From Alopecurus myosuroides (lineage: Eukaryota; Streptophyta; Magnoliopsida; Poales; Poaceae): 64,000 nt of DNA. Each line of letters opens with the position of its first letter. The first letter of the stretch is position 1. Location of the stretch: positions 30,181,523-30,245,522 of the forward strand of contig CM054061.1 in assembly GCA_028641055.1 (NCBI GenBank), read 5' to 3'. The translations under genes and the position numbers were made by a program. Below the pieces are notes generated by a model. That model ran no database searches and was not told where the DNA came from. It worked only from the letters and a program-made list of their open reading frames with translations. Below, in pieces: positions 25,418 through 36,704 of this stretch.

Positions 25418-25569
25418 AAGTTGATTTGGTGGCTTTTGTCATTGAACACTCTTCACCTTTTTGCGTCTAGATGATATTTCCTGAAATACTTTGATGCACT
25501 GTTAGATACTTACTAATATTGTTATCAACTCCAAAACCTAAGAGAGATCAAAATGCAAATGCACTTTCA

Positions 25570-27530
25570 GTAACAACATTGAGCGCGAAGAGAGATGGCC
25601 ATGACGAGTGCGACGGCGGGCGAGGAGAACGGTCATCGCGACATAGGCGGGGAAGGACTCGATTGGGAAGAGGGGATTTAGACCGTACGTGTCAAAAGGG
25701 GCGCCGACATAGGCCTCCGATGATTTTGTAAACAACCCCCCGTCTTCTCGTATGACCACGTCTCGGATTATTTTTTAAGGAACTCCCCACCTACTCCAGC
25801 TTTATGTCTACTTGTACCGGTAGGGGACACGATGTCCAGTCAATCTACGCCCAAGTGGCAAAATAAGTACAATACATGGCAGAAAAATCCTCTACGGTGA
25901 CCAAAATGAACCAGTTTAGCAACATTGTTGATCGTATTTAGGGTATTTTAAACATCGGTGACCAAAGTGAGCCCACGGCTCAACTTTAGTGTCCCTAGGT
26001 GAATTTTTCTCTTAGCTAAGGAAGCAGGGTTCCTAAACACAGATAATGAAGCAGGGGCGACTAATTTGATAAAAAAAAATGATGCTAGAGAAATACGTCA
26101 CTTCGCTTCGGTTTTTCGATCGTGTTAACTGATAACCGCGTGCTAATCCTCCAGCATAGGTCTGTCAGAAGGTGATCCTGGTCCCATTATCATGACTTGA
26201 CGAGTCTACCACGCGATCAACACGCGGAACAGACATCAGTCCACCATAGCGCGTCGCAACGGGAGAAGGATCCCTTGCCGCACAGTGGATCCATCCGGTC
26301 ATTGGCCATTGCTGAAAGGCGCACGCTAGGCGTAGCCAAATCTAGGTCCCCTCCAAAGCCGTTAGATCGTCATCGCACGAACCGAATTCAACTTAGCGCA
26401 TTTGCATTTTAGCACCTCACTTTTTTCCAAATCAATCCTCACTTAACTAAGGGGGTACATCCCGCTGCCCTGATATATTTACGGCCAAAATGCCACCGCG
26501 GTTGTTTAGCATAAGTATTGCAATAAAATTTCTCGCCATGTGCAAAAATAATAGTATTGGAACAAAAGAATTCTAAAATTTCGAAAAAAAGAGTAATTTA
26601 ACAAGACGTGGTTAAAAAACTATTTTTTTCCTGCACATAGATTTGCAACAAAAATCATCACCCATTATTAAAAAAGTAGAAAGCTATTACAATAAAAAAA
26701 AACATGCATTTGTAGAAATTAAAAAGTGACCAATTATTGTTAAAGATTCTTTTGGAACAAAAATTATTAACTATTTCAACAAAAATCACAACCTATCAAG
26801 AAAAAAAGTATTTACATCAATTAAAAAGTTGGTAAGCAATAAAATGATTTGGTGCCGATTCACCTCCAACAAAAATCATCACCTATGCAACAAAAAAAGG
26901 TAGTATCAAAAAAATTCACGTGTTTACAACATGTGAAAAAAGGAGCACATAAAACACATCATTCCAAATGAATTCTAAAAAACACATGCAATTTAAAAAA
27001 AAAATAACATCTCGCTTGTGCTTTCGCAGCAAAATACGTGCGAAATTGTTACAAATTTTAAAGATGCACGCAACGTTGATTAAAATGTCGAAACACTTAG
27101 AACTAGACATATTTGTTATGTTGGCCTGATGAAAATATGCTCTGCCAAGAAAAATGGGCCAAAAAAATAAAATTGATGCACATAGACCGGTCCAAGACTC
27201 CAAGTTGGTGCACTGCTCGAGTGGAGCTAGCGACCTGATCGTTCACTCGTTCAGGTCCCACTAGAAAAGCATTTTCCTTGCCGGAAAGCGCAGCTTCCAA
27301 TCTGAATCTGCCATCCAGCGCTGCAGCTGACGTATGTACCCGTGCTCTTTTCCCGATCGGTGGGTGGGTTTGTTTGTTTGTTGCGTCGCGCACTCGTACG
27401 CACCAGACTGGTTGGATTGTTGCGCCACGACTGACGCAGCGTATATGACGCCCGTGTGGCGTGGCTCACTTTCATTACCAACGACGCAGCCAGTGCCCGC
27501 AGCATCTACTGTTGAATTGGTAACCGATCC
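25570..27530. other. Intergenic region; AT-rich with degenerate short repeats
   Basis: No ORF here looks like a protein. At about 26630-26910 the motif caacaaaaatcatcacc recurs at least four times in diverged form among A-rich runs, as in ends of some grass DNA transposons, but no terminal inverted repeats or target duplications were found. The last 200 bp upstream of 27531 should include the asparaginase promoter; no clear TATA box was recognised. Confidence 0.5.
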
Positions 27531-30500
27531 ATGGGTTGGGCGATCGCGCTGCACGGCGGCGCCGGGGACATCCCGCGCTCGCTGCCGCCCGAGCGCAGGG
27601 AGCCTCGCCTCGCCACGCTCCGCCGCTCCCTTGACCTCGCCGTCGCCGCGCTCCAGGCCGGCCGGACCGCCCTCGACGTCGTCGAGCTCGTCGTACGTAT
27701 ACCTCCCCTCAATCCCTTCCTGCTTCATCCTCGTCAGTCACGACTTCTATTTTTTTTCTTTCTTTCTTTCTCCGTCTTCCGTATTTACCACATGAACCGT
27801 GCCTTCACAACAGGTGAGGGAGCTAGAGAACTGCCCGCACTTCAACGCCGGAAGGGGGTCTGTGCTGACCAGCGACGGCACGGTGGAGATGGAGGCCGCC
27901 GTCATGGACGGCACCATGCGCTGCGGCGCCGTCTCGGGCCTCTCCACCGTCGTCAATGCCGTCTCCCTCGCCAGGCTCGTCATGGAGAAGACGCCTCATA
28001 TCTACCTAGCCTTCCATGGCGCCGAGGCCTTCGCAAGGGACCAGGTGATGCTAATTAATCCTAGTATTCGCTGAATATTCGAGATTTAATATAATAAGCC
28101 GTGTGCATCGACTAGATGCAGAGGCTGAGTTTTCCTTTTCAAACCTAGTATCTCGTATAGTTTGTATTTGCCTGTCTGAAGGAAACTCCTGCATATGCAT
28201 ATCTAAAAAGGAAGAATTCAAGATTTTCCAGTTTACTAGCTAATTTTATTTCGTAATTAAACATGCTCTTCATCCAAGGAAGAATTTATCTCAAATTCTC
28301 AATCAACCGGTAACTTTTCAGGGCGTGGAGACAAGGGATCCTAGCCATTTCATTACGGAGGAAAACATCCAGAGACTCAGACAAGCAAAGGAGGCCAACA
28401 GGGTGCAGGTATACCTAACCTTCACAGCTTTTTTTTGTCAAGTACCGCGCAATTGGTGACTGCTACGCCATTAGATACCATATCCTCTGTTTGTTCAGTC
28501 CCAAGTGGCTCATTTTGCACATGACCAGACAAATCTTGGGCCCATTCATACATTCAGCATGTGGCCATTCGAAGTATTTTTAAATTTTGGAAAAGAATCA
28601 TTGACATATATATTCTGTAGGTTAGGTGTAGGAATATTACCTCACCTGCGAAAATAGGACCATTTCTGAATCCAGCAAAAAAAAATAGTAGCTTTTTGTT
28701 GTTCTTTTAGAGGCCACACACATGGTCATATCATGGGCCAAATTCATGCAGATGCATAGGATGTCGCCTAATTCATATCCATGGTTGTCGTCTCATATTG
28801 TTCGAACACTCAGAACATCCGTATACAGCATGGTGCAAGGGCAGCTAGTCGTAGATTTTCGTAATAACAAATTGATCAGTGTTACTGCCGTTTTACTGTA
28901 GAAGAAGAACATCCTGTAATTCCATATCTACGCCGTCATACCACTATGAATTATACCATGCCTGTTTTCATTCTGAAATAATAAATCCATGGTATAAAAT
29001 TTCAGTAACAGAGTCAAGACATCGACATATTGTAGGGAGAGGTAGCTAACTCCAGATTCATTATGCTATTGTTTCATAAGAACATAGCTAAAGCCTTTGA
29101 CTCTGTGTCGTGGGGTCTCTTGTTTGAGGTGCTACAGAAACTAGGGTTCGGCGACAGATTCTGCGCCTGGGTGGCCATCTTGCTCTCGGCCGCGAGCTCC
29201 AGGGTGTTGATCAACGGAGAGCCGGCCCCCCCTATTTGGCACCGAGGGGACTGCGCCAGGGTGACTCCCTATCCCCGCAGCTGTTTGTGCTGGTAATGCG
29301 CACGCTGAACAGATTGCTGCTTAAGGCTGCAGAGCTTGGAATTCTTCATCGGCTCTCCCGCCAGCACGCCCTCACGCTTTCCTCGGTGTCGCTCTACGCG
29401 GACGATGTGGTAATCTTCGGACACGCCGAGGCTAGAGAGATGCGCGCGATCAAAGAGATTCTTGCGCTTTTTGGGGACGCCACAGGTCTGCGGACGAACT
29501 TCGCGAAGTGCTCCATCTCCCCAATAGGTTGTACCGACGAGGAGAAAATCATGGCGGCCACCACTTTTGGTTGTCAGATCGCCCCGTTTCCTGTGAAGTA
29601 CTTGGGGATCCCTCTGGGGTTGCGGAAGCCCTCCGGGGAATCCCTTCAACCCACTATCGACAGGATTGCTGACAAGCTCCCCTCCTGGAAGGCCGCTATG
29701 ATGCCAAAGGCGGGGCGACTCGCGCTAATCAAAGCGGTTCTAGCAGCGATCCCCCTCCATCAACTTATTGTGCTGAGCGTCAACAAGAAGACCTTAAAGA
29801 AGATAGAAAAGATTTTCCGTGGCTTTCTATGGGTGGGAAGGGAGGAAGCTAAGGGTGGACACTGCCACGTCAACTGGGCACGGGTTTGTCGACCGCTCCA
29901 CTTGGGGGGCCTGGGGATTCCAGACCTACACCGTACTTCCATCAGCCTTCGGGTGCGCTGGCTCTGGAAGATGCGCACAGACACAGATAGACCTTGGAAA
30001 GGATTGGACATGCAATTCTCCAAGTTGGAGCGCTCCATCTTCGAGGCCTCTACCGAGATGTCTCTAGGAGATGGTTCAGAGGCGCTGTTTTGGGTGGATA
30101 AATGGATTGAGGGGAAGTCCCCACGAGAATTAGCGCCGGCTCTATTCGCGCTTATTCCCAAGAGGCGCTGGAAGCGCCGGACGGTTCGAGAGGCGATCCT
30201 TGAGCGCCGATGGATCGGGGATATTACAGGAGCTTGTTCCCCCTCGCCCTATGACAATATGTGCAGATCTGGAGACTAACTCAAATGATCCAGTTGTCCG
30301 AGGCGCCGGATCGACTGACCTGGCGATGGACGCAGGACGCTGAGTACTCCTCCAGGTCTTGTTACGCCGCACTGTTCCACGGTGCCGTTGAGTCTACAAG
30401 CTGGAAGCTCAACTGGAAGACATGGGCTCCACCAAGGGTGAAGTTCTTTGTTTGGCTCGCTTGCATGGACCGCTGCTGGACGGGGGAGAGGCTTGCGAAC

Positions 30501-31592
30501 CGCGCCTTACCCCATCCGGCGCGTTGCCCGCTATGTGATCAAACTACCGAGTCGATGTCCCATATCCTCACGGGATGCTCTTTCTCCCGGACGCTATGGT
30601 ACGAGGTGTTATCCTGGATCCGATCTACCTTCAGGCCCCCGGAAGCCGAAGACGACTTTGTGAGTTGGTGGTCCCTGACCCTGCGCTCCACCCCTCGACT
30701 GCTACGCAAAGGCACATCGACGCTTATCATGCTTACAGCTTGGTGGATTTGGAAGCAGCGCAACGCCACGGTCTTCGACAACGCGAGTCCTTCGATCAAC
30801 GCCCTCTTGGCTACGATCAAAGCTGAAGCTCGCGACTGGGTGCAAGCGGGGGCAAAAGGGCTTGGTCAACTTCTACCTTAGTTTTCGTGCTTTTCGGTTG
30901 AGTTGTATCGTTGGGTGACCTCCGTGGAGGATTGTACATAAACTCTCTTTCTATCAAGTAATGAAATGCAAAGCTTTTGCGTTTTCGCAAAAAAAATTGT
31001 TTCATAAGAAACCAAATCAGAATTGTTACATTTCACACCTTTTATTACTCATATTAAATCAGATAATTCCTGGTCCACCATGATCATTAATCAATTCAAC
31101 CGGTTCCTGCAATTTCAGATCGATTACACACAGCCAATGAAAGACCAACCTCCCGAAGACGATAACAGCCGGATCGGCACGGTGGGCTGTGTGGCCATCG
31201 ACTCATTCGGTAACCTGGCAACAGCAACGTCCACAGGTGGGCTGGTGAACAAGATGTCCGGCAGGATCGGCGACACCCCAGTCATCGGCGCGGGCACCTA
31301 CGCCAACCCTCTCTGTGCGGTATCCGCTACGGGCATCGGCGAGTCCATAATCCGGCACACGGTGGCACGTGACGTGGCAGCCCTGATGGATCATCTGGGC
31401 CTCCCACTGAAGGAGGCCGCCGCGCGTGTCGTGGCGGGCGTGCCCCGCGGCGACGTCGGGCTGGTGGCTGTGTCGGCTGCCGGGGAGGTTACCATGGCCT
31501 ACAACACGACAGGAATGTTCAGGGCGTGCGCCACGGAGGATGGGTACTCCGAGGTTGGCATATGGCCCGAGGCTACCGCTGATGCTAATTAA
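27531..31592 (+). CDS. Isoaspartyl peptidase/L-asparaginase (Ntn-hydrolase), four exons
   Basis: Exons are 27531-27692, 27814-28044, 28322-28408 and 31119-31592, all bounded by GT-AG, giving 317 residues, the usual size for plant type asparaginases. The protein opens with the conserved [13 protein letters not shown] and has [11 protein letters not shown] and MEAAVMDG in exon 2. Exon 4 holds [11 protein letters not shown], whose threonine is the catalytic N-terminal nucleophile released by self-cleavage into alpha and beta subunits, followed by TSTGG and [12 protein letters not shown] for substrate binding. The enzyme splits asparagine to aspartate and ammonia and removes beta-aspartyl dipeptides; it acts in the cytosol in nitrogen reuse. 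All exons stay in one frame with no stops. Intron 3 is 2.7 kb because of a LINE insertion. Whether the K-dependent or K-independent subtype applies was not decided. Confidence 0.93.
29083..30995 (+). mobile_element. 5'-truncated LINE inside asparaginase intron 3, with 15-bp TSD
   Basis: ATTGTTTCATAAGAA flanks the insert at 29068-29082 and 30996-31010. The insert begins inside the reverse transcriptase ([10 protein letters not shown]), carries RGLRQGD and the catalytic YADD (within [10 protein letters not shown]), and then the C-terminal zinc-finger region [18 protein letters not shown]. It ends with a short untranslated tail and a run of A. Frames shift at a C-run (29226-29232) and near 30250, both equal to one lost base. 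The first part of the element (ORF1, endonuclease) is absent, as expected from incomplete reverse transcription. It lies in the same orientation as the host gene. Confidence 0.93.
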
Positions 31593-32385
31593 TGAAGGAG
31601 TTTGAGTTGGAGAATAGACTATTGTTTGTATTTTCTTTCTTTAGTCTCTATCGCAGATTCGAATTTGCCTGCCATTAGCAGGCAACAAAATGGACTAGTT
31701 TGGTGTTTCATTTGTGCTGTGTGAATTTACTTTGATTTTAAAACTATGAGGAGTTTATTTGAGATATGCAGCGTGGCCTCCAGGAAAATATTGTATGTCC
31801 TAGCTAAGCTTAAAGTTTAAGAAGAGAAAATTCTACCAAAACACGTTGTGGCAGAAAAATAAGAATCATTGGCCAAGGGGTTTTTAACTGATAACTAACA
31901 CCCGAATCCCACATGCTAGTGTTTAAACCGTCGGCTTGGCTCCTTTTAGCTCTAGCTCGTAGCTGAGCCAAGATTGAGGTCTGAGCCTAGTTTATAAAGT
32001 TTACTCTTATGAAAACTGGGTAATTTTAATACTCCAGGAAGCAGGAGCTTGACACTCGTACGGTAAGCGGCATGCATTTCCGCTCCTCCTCTGACAGCCC
32101 AGCCGGTAGTGGCACGAAGAACGATCCTTCGCACTTGCATGTCTAAGCTAATTAGGCAAGTATGATAACCAGACCGCAGGCAACGGTTGGGCTCGCCGCA
32201 CAAAAAACACGAAGATCACTTGCACACTGTCTGCCTAGATTCCCAAGATGTTATATCGAAGCATGTATTTCTTATATAGCATCAAACTGTCAAAGATTAT
32301 AGTGGGTCACTTTACCAATGGCTAGCAAGGTACATTTATATAGATATTTCACATATAAAGGTGTCCAACGTACAAGGATAATGTA
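31593..32385. other. Intergenic region between convergent genes
   Basis: This holds the 3' untranslated regions of the asparaginase (plus) and the cysteine protease gene (minus), which end facing each other. No ORF, RNA gene or clear repeat was recognised. AATAAA-like signals are weak. Confidence 0.5.
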
Positions 32386-32816
32386 TTATGGAACCGGATA
32401 TACTGCAGGATACATGAACATGCCGAGGACACCTCGCTCGTCAGCGATGTGCCTCCGGATTCTCCCATAGCCCCTCTCACCCCAATTCTCTCCCCACGAG
32501 TTTTTGAAACGCCAATATTTGACCCCCATCGAGTCTGTGTCATAACCAACAATAAGGACGTAATGCAATTTGAGCATTGTGCCGTCAGGTAGAGTTGGTG
32601 GCAGGTATTCAGACTCTATGATACCTCCTTTGTAACTATCCATGCTAGGTGGCCACTGCAAAAGGATAATCACTGGTTGCTTTTCTACTGCCTCCTCCAG
32701 TGCTTCCTCAGTTGTGAGGACAGTATTGAAACCTGATATTGTTGCAACTAGTGCTTTGTTCCCCCTCTGACACAAGCCATGACTTTTGTCCATGTATCCG
32801 TAGGAAGATTCACTTG

Positions 32817-32857
32817 AGAGTCCATTTTTCTCGAAAAAAAAAAGAGTCCATTTTTCT
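32817..32857 (+). mobile_element. Minimal poly(A) retro-insertion (11 nt) with 15-bp target duplication
   Basis: AGAGTCCATTTTTCT occurs twice, at 32817-32831 and 32843-32857, separated by CGAAAAAAAAA. A direct repeat of this size around a short A-tail is what target-primed reverse transcription leaves, here with almost the whole element lost. The neighbouring LINE at 29083-30995 ends with a similar tail (ttcgcaaaaaaa), so that family is a plausible source. The event lies in exon 4 of the protease gene and breaks its frame. Replication slippage is a less likely alternative. Confidence 0.7.
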
Positions 32858-33989
32858 GTATATACTGAAGAGCAGGCTCACAATAACCACCAGTGCAGCC
32901 TTTGTTCTCTGCAACACAGTCGACGAGCTCTTGAACGGACAACATGATTGACTGCTTGGTCCTCATGTAGTGCAATGCGTCGACCGAGGCTACGACAGCC
33001 ATGGCCCAACAACAGCCTATCACACAGTTGCATGGGTTTGTTAGTACTACAAATGCATGTGTTGTTCAAAGCACAAACTGGTAACGAAGCATAATAGTAA
33101 CTGATTAAGATCCGGACACTTACCGCAATGGCGCTGTTCCCTCACAATGGGGGAGACAACACCAGCTTCAACCCAATCAACTTTCGGACGGCGGATAGAC
33201 TCCACCAGATCATTGTAACATGGCGCGTCTAGGGCGGACCTATACTGTTTGTATGTATGGTAACCATGCAACTCAACATTTGACTTGAAGATAGAGTTAG
33301 AGAATCTGTTTTGTCTCGTTTCCTCATTTGGATACTGAATTCCGTATTCGTCCATCCAATCCTTGAACTGCACTAGGATCGTTGTGTCCTCCTCTCCTCC
33401 ACCGTTCTGTGTATCTGTGTCGATAAGCTAACACTTAATACTATCATAGTATTGTTAAAAAAAAAGTACTATCATAGTACATAACATACTCTCTCCGTTC
33501 ACGAATAAGTGTACGAGTTTAGCCTTAATTTCTCCACGGTCAAACTTATTTAACTTTGACTATTTTTATCAGTAAACGTACTAGCATATATGACACCAAA
33601 TTAGTATGGATGTCTCTATCTCTCAGTCTACTCGGAAATAACTTATTTCTCGGTCGACTGACGTCACACGCGTATTTTCAGCAATTTCGTATCAATCGAT
33701 CGATGGATTCGTTAAACCCATTGTTAAATACATGTTGTTGTTTTTAAGCTAACCATCCCATTGTTTTGAGTTGGGCCCATGCCATTTTTGTTAATCTGCT
33801 GGGTTTTGGTGGGCTATTCTGTTTTCTATGATGATTCAAATAGTTGTACTGCACAAATACTTTCCGTAGGGTGTAGTTGTGTATGCACGATATTTTTTCT
33901 TCACTCTATTTTTCTTATTTTTTTTCACTCTCTTGCTTAATAATAACTTAAAAATCTCATTTATATAAATAGAAAAAATATCAGTTACA

Positions 33990-34790
33990 ACCTACTTATA
34001 ACTCAAAAAATATCGGAGTTCAAATCTCAATTGCAACCCCAGTTGTAATTACAAAGTCTTAGTTGCAACGTCATTTGCAACTAAAGGATTATCAGTTCCC
34101 ACCAACTTCCAACTAGAAAATCTTCGTTTTAGAAACACATGGAAATCCATGTTGCAATCCTACTTGCAACTGAAAATCTTAGTTGCAACTTTACTTGCAA
34201 CTAAAAAACTCAATTGCAACCTATTTACACCCGGAAATTCAGCTGCAACCCCCACTTGCAACTGAACATATTGCATCCATTTACACGTGGAGTTGCAACC
34301 ACAATTGCGACTAGAAATTTAGTTTAAATCATAGCTGACACTCCACTTGTAACTGAAAAAACCTAGTTGCAAAAATTGTAACTGAACAAAACTCACTTTC
34401 AACCCATCTACACTCGGGAAATCTTAGTTGCAACCCCACTTCCAGCTGAACAAAACTCAGTTGCATCCCCACTTGCAATTGTACTACTTAGTTACAACCC
34501 CATTTGTAACTGCATCTGTTAAAAATAATAATCAGTTGCAACCCCATTTGCAACTGTAAAAAAAAAATACTTAGTTGTAACTCCAACTGAAAATTTTCAG
34601 TTTGCAGTCCTAGTTGCATCTATTAAAAAAAATTCACTCAAAAATCCCAGTTACAACCCCACTTGCAACCATTAGAAGATAAAAAGACTCATTTGCATCC
34701 CAGGTGGCAACTGTTAATTATTTTTACTTAGTTGCAAAACCCCTTTTGCAACTGCTAAGAATATTTAGTTACAACCAACTTGTGACTCAT
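33990..34790. repeat. Degenerate tandem array of AGTTGCAACCCCACTTGCAACT-like units
   Basis: Over about 800 bp, forms of gttgcaacc...acttgcaact recur every 25-45 bp, more than twenty times, with many substitutions. Each unit holds an imperfect dyad (AGTTGCAA facing TTGCAACT), so a transcript could fold at many places. There is no open reading frame. Similar sequence occurs in some grass DNA transposons, but I cannot name the family. Confidence 0.65.
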
Positions 34791-35039
34791 GTTCTATCGT
34801 AAATTAGGTCCGCGAGTTCAACAATTCAACAGTCGACCGATTTATAACTTAATACACTAGAAATAAGGTATTTGCAACTAGTAGAAAAAAAACTGAAAGC
34901 ACGTCAAGGTAAGACAAAAAAAGAGTCAACACAATATGACAATAAAACTTTGAAAAAAGAATCAAAGTGCTATTTTATGTAGTAACATATCATGTATTTG
35001 TTTTTGCACAAAAAGAAAATCAAAGTGTGAGAGTTTAAT

Positions 35040-35420
35040 ATAAGTAGCGATTGTTGTTACACGCAATAGCAAAACAACGATGAAATTAAGCAAGATCGAA
35101 CCAACGGGGACACGAGATTTTAACATGGAAAACCCTTCCAAGGAGGAAGAGAAAAAACCACGGGCGCCAGCCAGCAATACTTCACTATTTCGGGTGAGGT
35201 TACAATCACGCCGGGATTTACAATGTATGGCTTATCCCGTGCGGCGGCTTACAAGAGGTATATAAAGGCGGTCCTGACCTAACTAGGTCGGTAACAGGTA
35301 ATCCAACTCCGACTCGGTAACAACTCGTACCGTACGAATATGAATTTCGTTGCGCCTCCGGCTCCACTCGTCAGAAGTTCGGCCTTTATCAGTATATACG
35401 AATATGAATTTGGATCACCC
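35040..35420 (+). repeat. LTR-like repeat, copy 1, with TATATAAAGG
   Basis: This stretch contains ATTTCGGGTGAGGTTACAA, GGCGGCTTACAAGAGG, TATATAAAGG and ACTCGTACCGTACG. A diverged copy with the same order lies at 50010-50280. The TATA-like motif after a conserved block suggests a promoter-bearing repeat such as a TRIM or LTR end. Boundaries and family are unknown. Confidence 0.5.
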
Positions 35421-36247
35421 TAAAATAACAATTGTGACCGGTTATAAACAACTAGGCATTATTACGGTGTGCTGGTAGGTGTGCTTGTGTAGTTCAAAAC
35501 TCAACAAAAGCTGTCCTAATAAAGAACACAAAGGAAAACAAAAACAAAAAAACCTGCACGAATCTCGGCATGAGTATCGGATGGTGCTTGAAGTGACTAG
35601 CTAGCTAAGAAATAGAATAACCGAATTAGTATCACTACATTCTTCTTGATATGAACTTTCAAAATGTAACAAGTTGATGTCATATGAATACCAACTTTAA
35701 AATTGTTTAAATAAATAAAAAAGATAGATATGCACTTATTCGTGGACGGAGAAAATATAGCGAAAGTAAATAATACCCACGAAGAGAACTTACTTGAGCG
35801 TTCTGCTCGAGGTGAGCAGGCGAACGCTCTGATGCTCTCCCCACGGCCAACCTCTTTGCTCTCACCAGCATGCAGATTCTTGCTGCTCATATGCCAAATT
35901 TGACCTCCAGCAATGGAGAAGACAGATACAACAATAGCAGCATTCAATTTGTGGTGCCTGCAAAATAATTCCAATTAATATTAGCCATGACTTCCAGAAC
36001 AATTTCGATTCCAACTAATGAGAAACTATTAACCAGGCTGAATTGACGAAGGAGTAACCTCATCAAAGTACTCTTGGCCATCATGTTTTTTTCCCCGAAA
36101 GACCATCGCTACAAGGAAACTAAGGCTAAAGGTATACCGTATACCTGCGAAAGAAGAAGCTGAAGCTGCGGCGGCCGGTGCCGGTGGCATCGCTAAGATT
36201 CCTCTGTGAATGCAATTTCAAGACCACCGACACATGGAGTTGGTCAC

Positions 36248-36256
36248 ATATATATA
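36248..36256 (-). promoter_or_regulatory. TATA box candidate for the cysteine protease gene
   Basis: The minus strand reads CTATATATATG about 60 bases before the proposed start codon at 36190. It supports the choice of that start and of exon 1. Confidence 0.5.
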
Positions 36257-36624
36257 GACGTGCAGTGTGAGAGAAACTAGCTAGGATCTACATTCAATCA
36301 AAGATGAAGGAGTGTAGGTTTGGCTTGGCAAGACGAGTGTACGTACATGTAGCGGCGCCCATGCCGGTGCCCTCGCTCCGGTCAACGTCCACCGGGACAT
36401 CGCCGCCGGGGCTTGACTGTTGATCTGGCGCGAGAACATGCTCCGTGCGACACGAGACAACGCCGGAAGCAACATATCCTTCCTCGCTCGATCTGTCAAT
36501 TGTGCGGATTGCTGTTTAATATTATGGAATTGTATACAATATACAATACACAGATATATACATGTCGAAGAAAAGGTTCCCAGTTCATGTCGGACAAGGT
36601 CTATAGCTCCTCGTACATAGGTAC

Positions 36625-36700
36625 GGTTTTTTTTTTGAGAAAAGAGTGCTTCATATATTCATAGTAACACTGAAGGTTGTGTCCAGTGTTACAAGGTTTT
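36625..36700 (-). mobile_element. Short LINE-like 3' tail (poly-T on plus strand)
   Basis: A run of ten T on the plus strand is followed by gagaaaagagtgcttcatat and about 60 bp up to where the larger LINE begins. Read on the minus strand it is a 3' untranslated end followed by poly(A), like a very short LINE or other retroposon copy. No target duplication was identified. Confidence 0.4.
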
Positions 36701-36704
36701 CCAC

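Larger units (their letters stand above)
4908..25569 (-). mobile_element. Sirevirus-like Ty1/copia element, nested and incomplete
   Basis: On the minus strand the order is 5' LTR (25569-24220), primer-binding site, long gag with coiled coil and CCHC knuckle, protease and integrase, then a stop in the linker before the reverse transcriptase where the BARE-like LTR begins. Protease before integrase before reverse transcriptase is the copia order. The extended coiled-coil gag is typical of the Sirevirus/Maximus lineage. A 14.9 kb LARD-like element (6705-21576) sits inside the protease region. Reverse transcriptase, RNase H and the 3' LTR are missing here. Flanking bases at 25570-25574 (gtaac) have no visible partner because the left end is lost. 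Confidence 0.85.
24220..25569 (-). repeat. 5' LTR of the Sirevirus-like copia element
   Basis: The plus-strand ends are TGAAACTAAAG at 24220 and GCACTTTCA at 25569, so the LTR begins TGAAA from both sides and has TG...CA ends. Near its 3' end it carries the CACCCCCCTCTAGG segment typical of grass copia LTRs next to a TGGTATCAGAGC site. Length is 1,350 bp. No second copy survives in the window, so the outer limit at 25569 rests on the terminal motif only. Confidence 0.75.
33489..35755. repeat. Stowaway-like MITE split by a 2 kb repeat-rich insertion
   Basis: The outer ends are inverted copies: CTCTCTCCGTTCACGAATAA at 33489 and, on the other strand, TCTCCGTCCACGAATAAG ending at 35755, each beside TA. 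The left arm continues into ACTTTGAC and GACACCAAATTAGTATGG to about 33610, and the right arm resumes near 35636, as in a known grass MITE of a few hundred bp. The roughly 2 kb between them is foreign: GGTCGACTG-type inverted pieces near 33650 and 34835, a degenerate tandem array and an LTR-like stretch. The whole block lies in intron 2 of the cysteine protease gene. Confidence 0.6.
32386..36190 (-). pseudogene. Papain-like (C1A) cysteine protease gene broken by a 26-bp insertion
   Basis: A four-exon minus-strand model fits GT-AG sites: 36190-36138, 35957-35794, 33414-33124 and 33016-32386. Exon 2 encodes a hydrophobic anchor or signal segment (LNAAIVVSVFSIAGG). Exon 3 has an inhibitor-type prodomain (FKDWMDEYGIQY) and the mature start VDWVEAGVVSP with the oxyanion-hole region VREQRHCG. 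Exon 4 has the catalytic cysteine in GCCWAMAVVAS, GCTGGYCEPAL, the active-site histidine in KLHYVLIVGYD and asparagine in FKNSWGENWG. Exon phases agree throughout. Exon 4 contains a 26-bp insertion (32832-32857 with its duplicated target), which shifts the frame after QYIQKNG. Without those 26 bp the exons sum to 1,113 bases, a whole number of codons. Family is certain; the broken state depends on the assembly being right. Confidence 0.85.

Noticed and set aside
26600..26960. CACTA transposon end suggested by A-rich degenerate repeats
   Set aside because: No CACTA terminus, inverted partner or target duplication was found.
33990..34790. CRISPR or microRNA cluster
   Set aside because: Units are diverged with irregular spacing and no defined spacer or precursor; eukaryotic repeat array.
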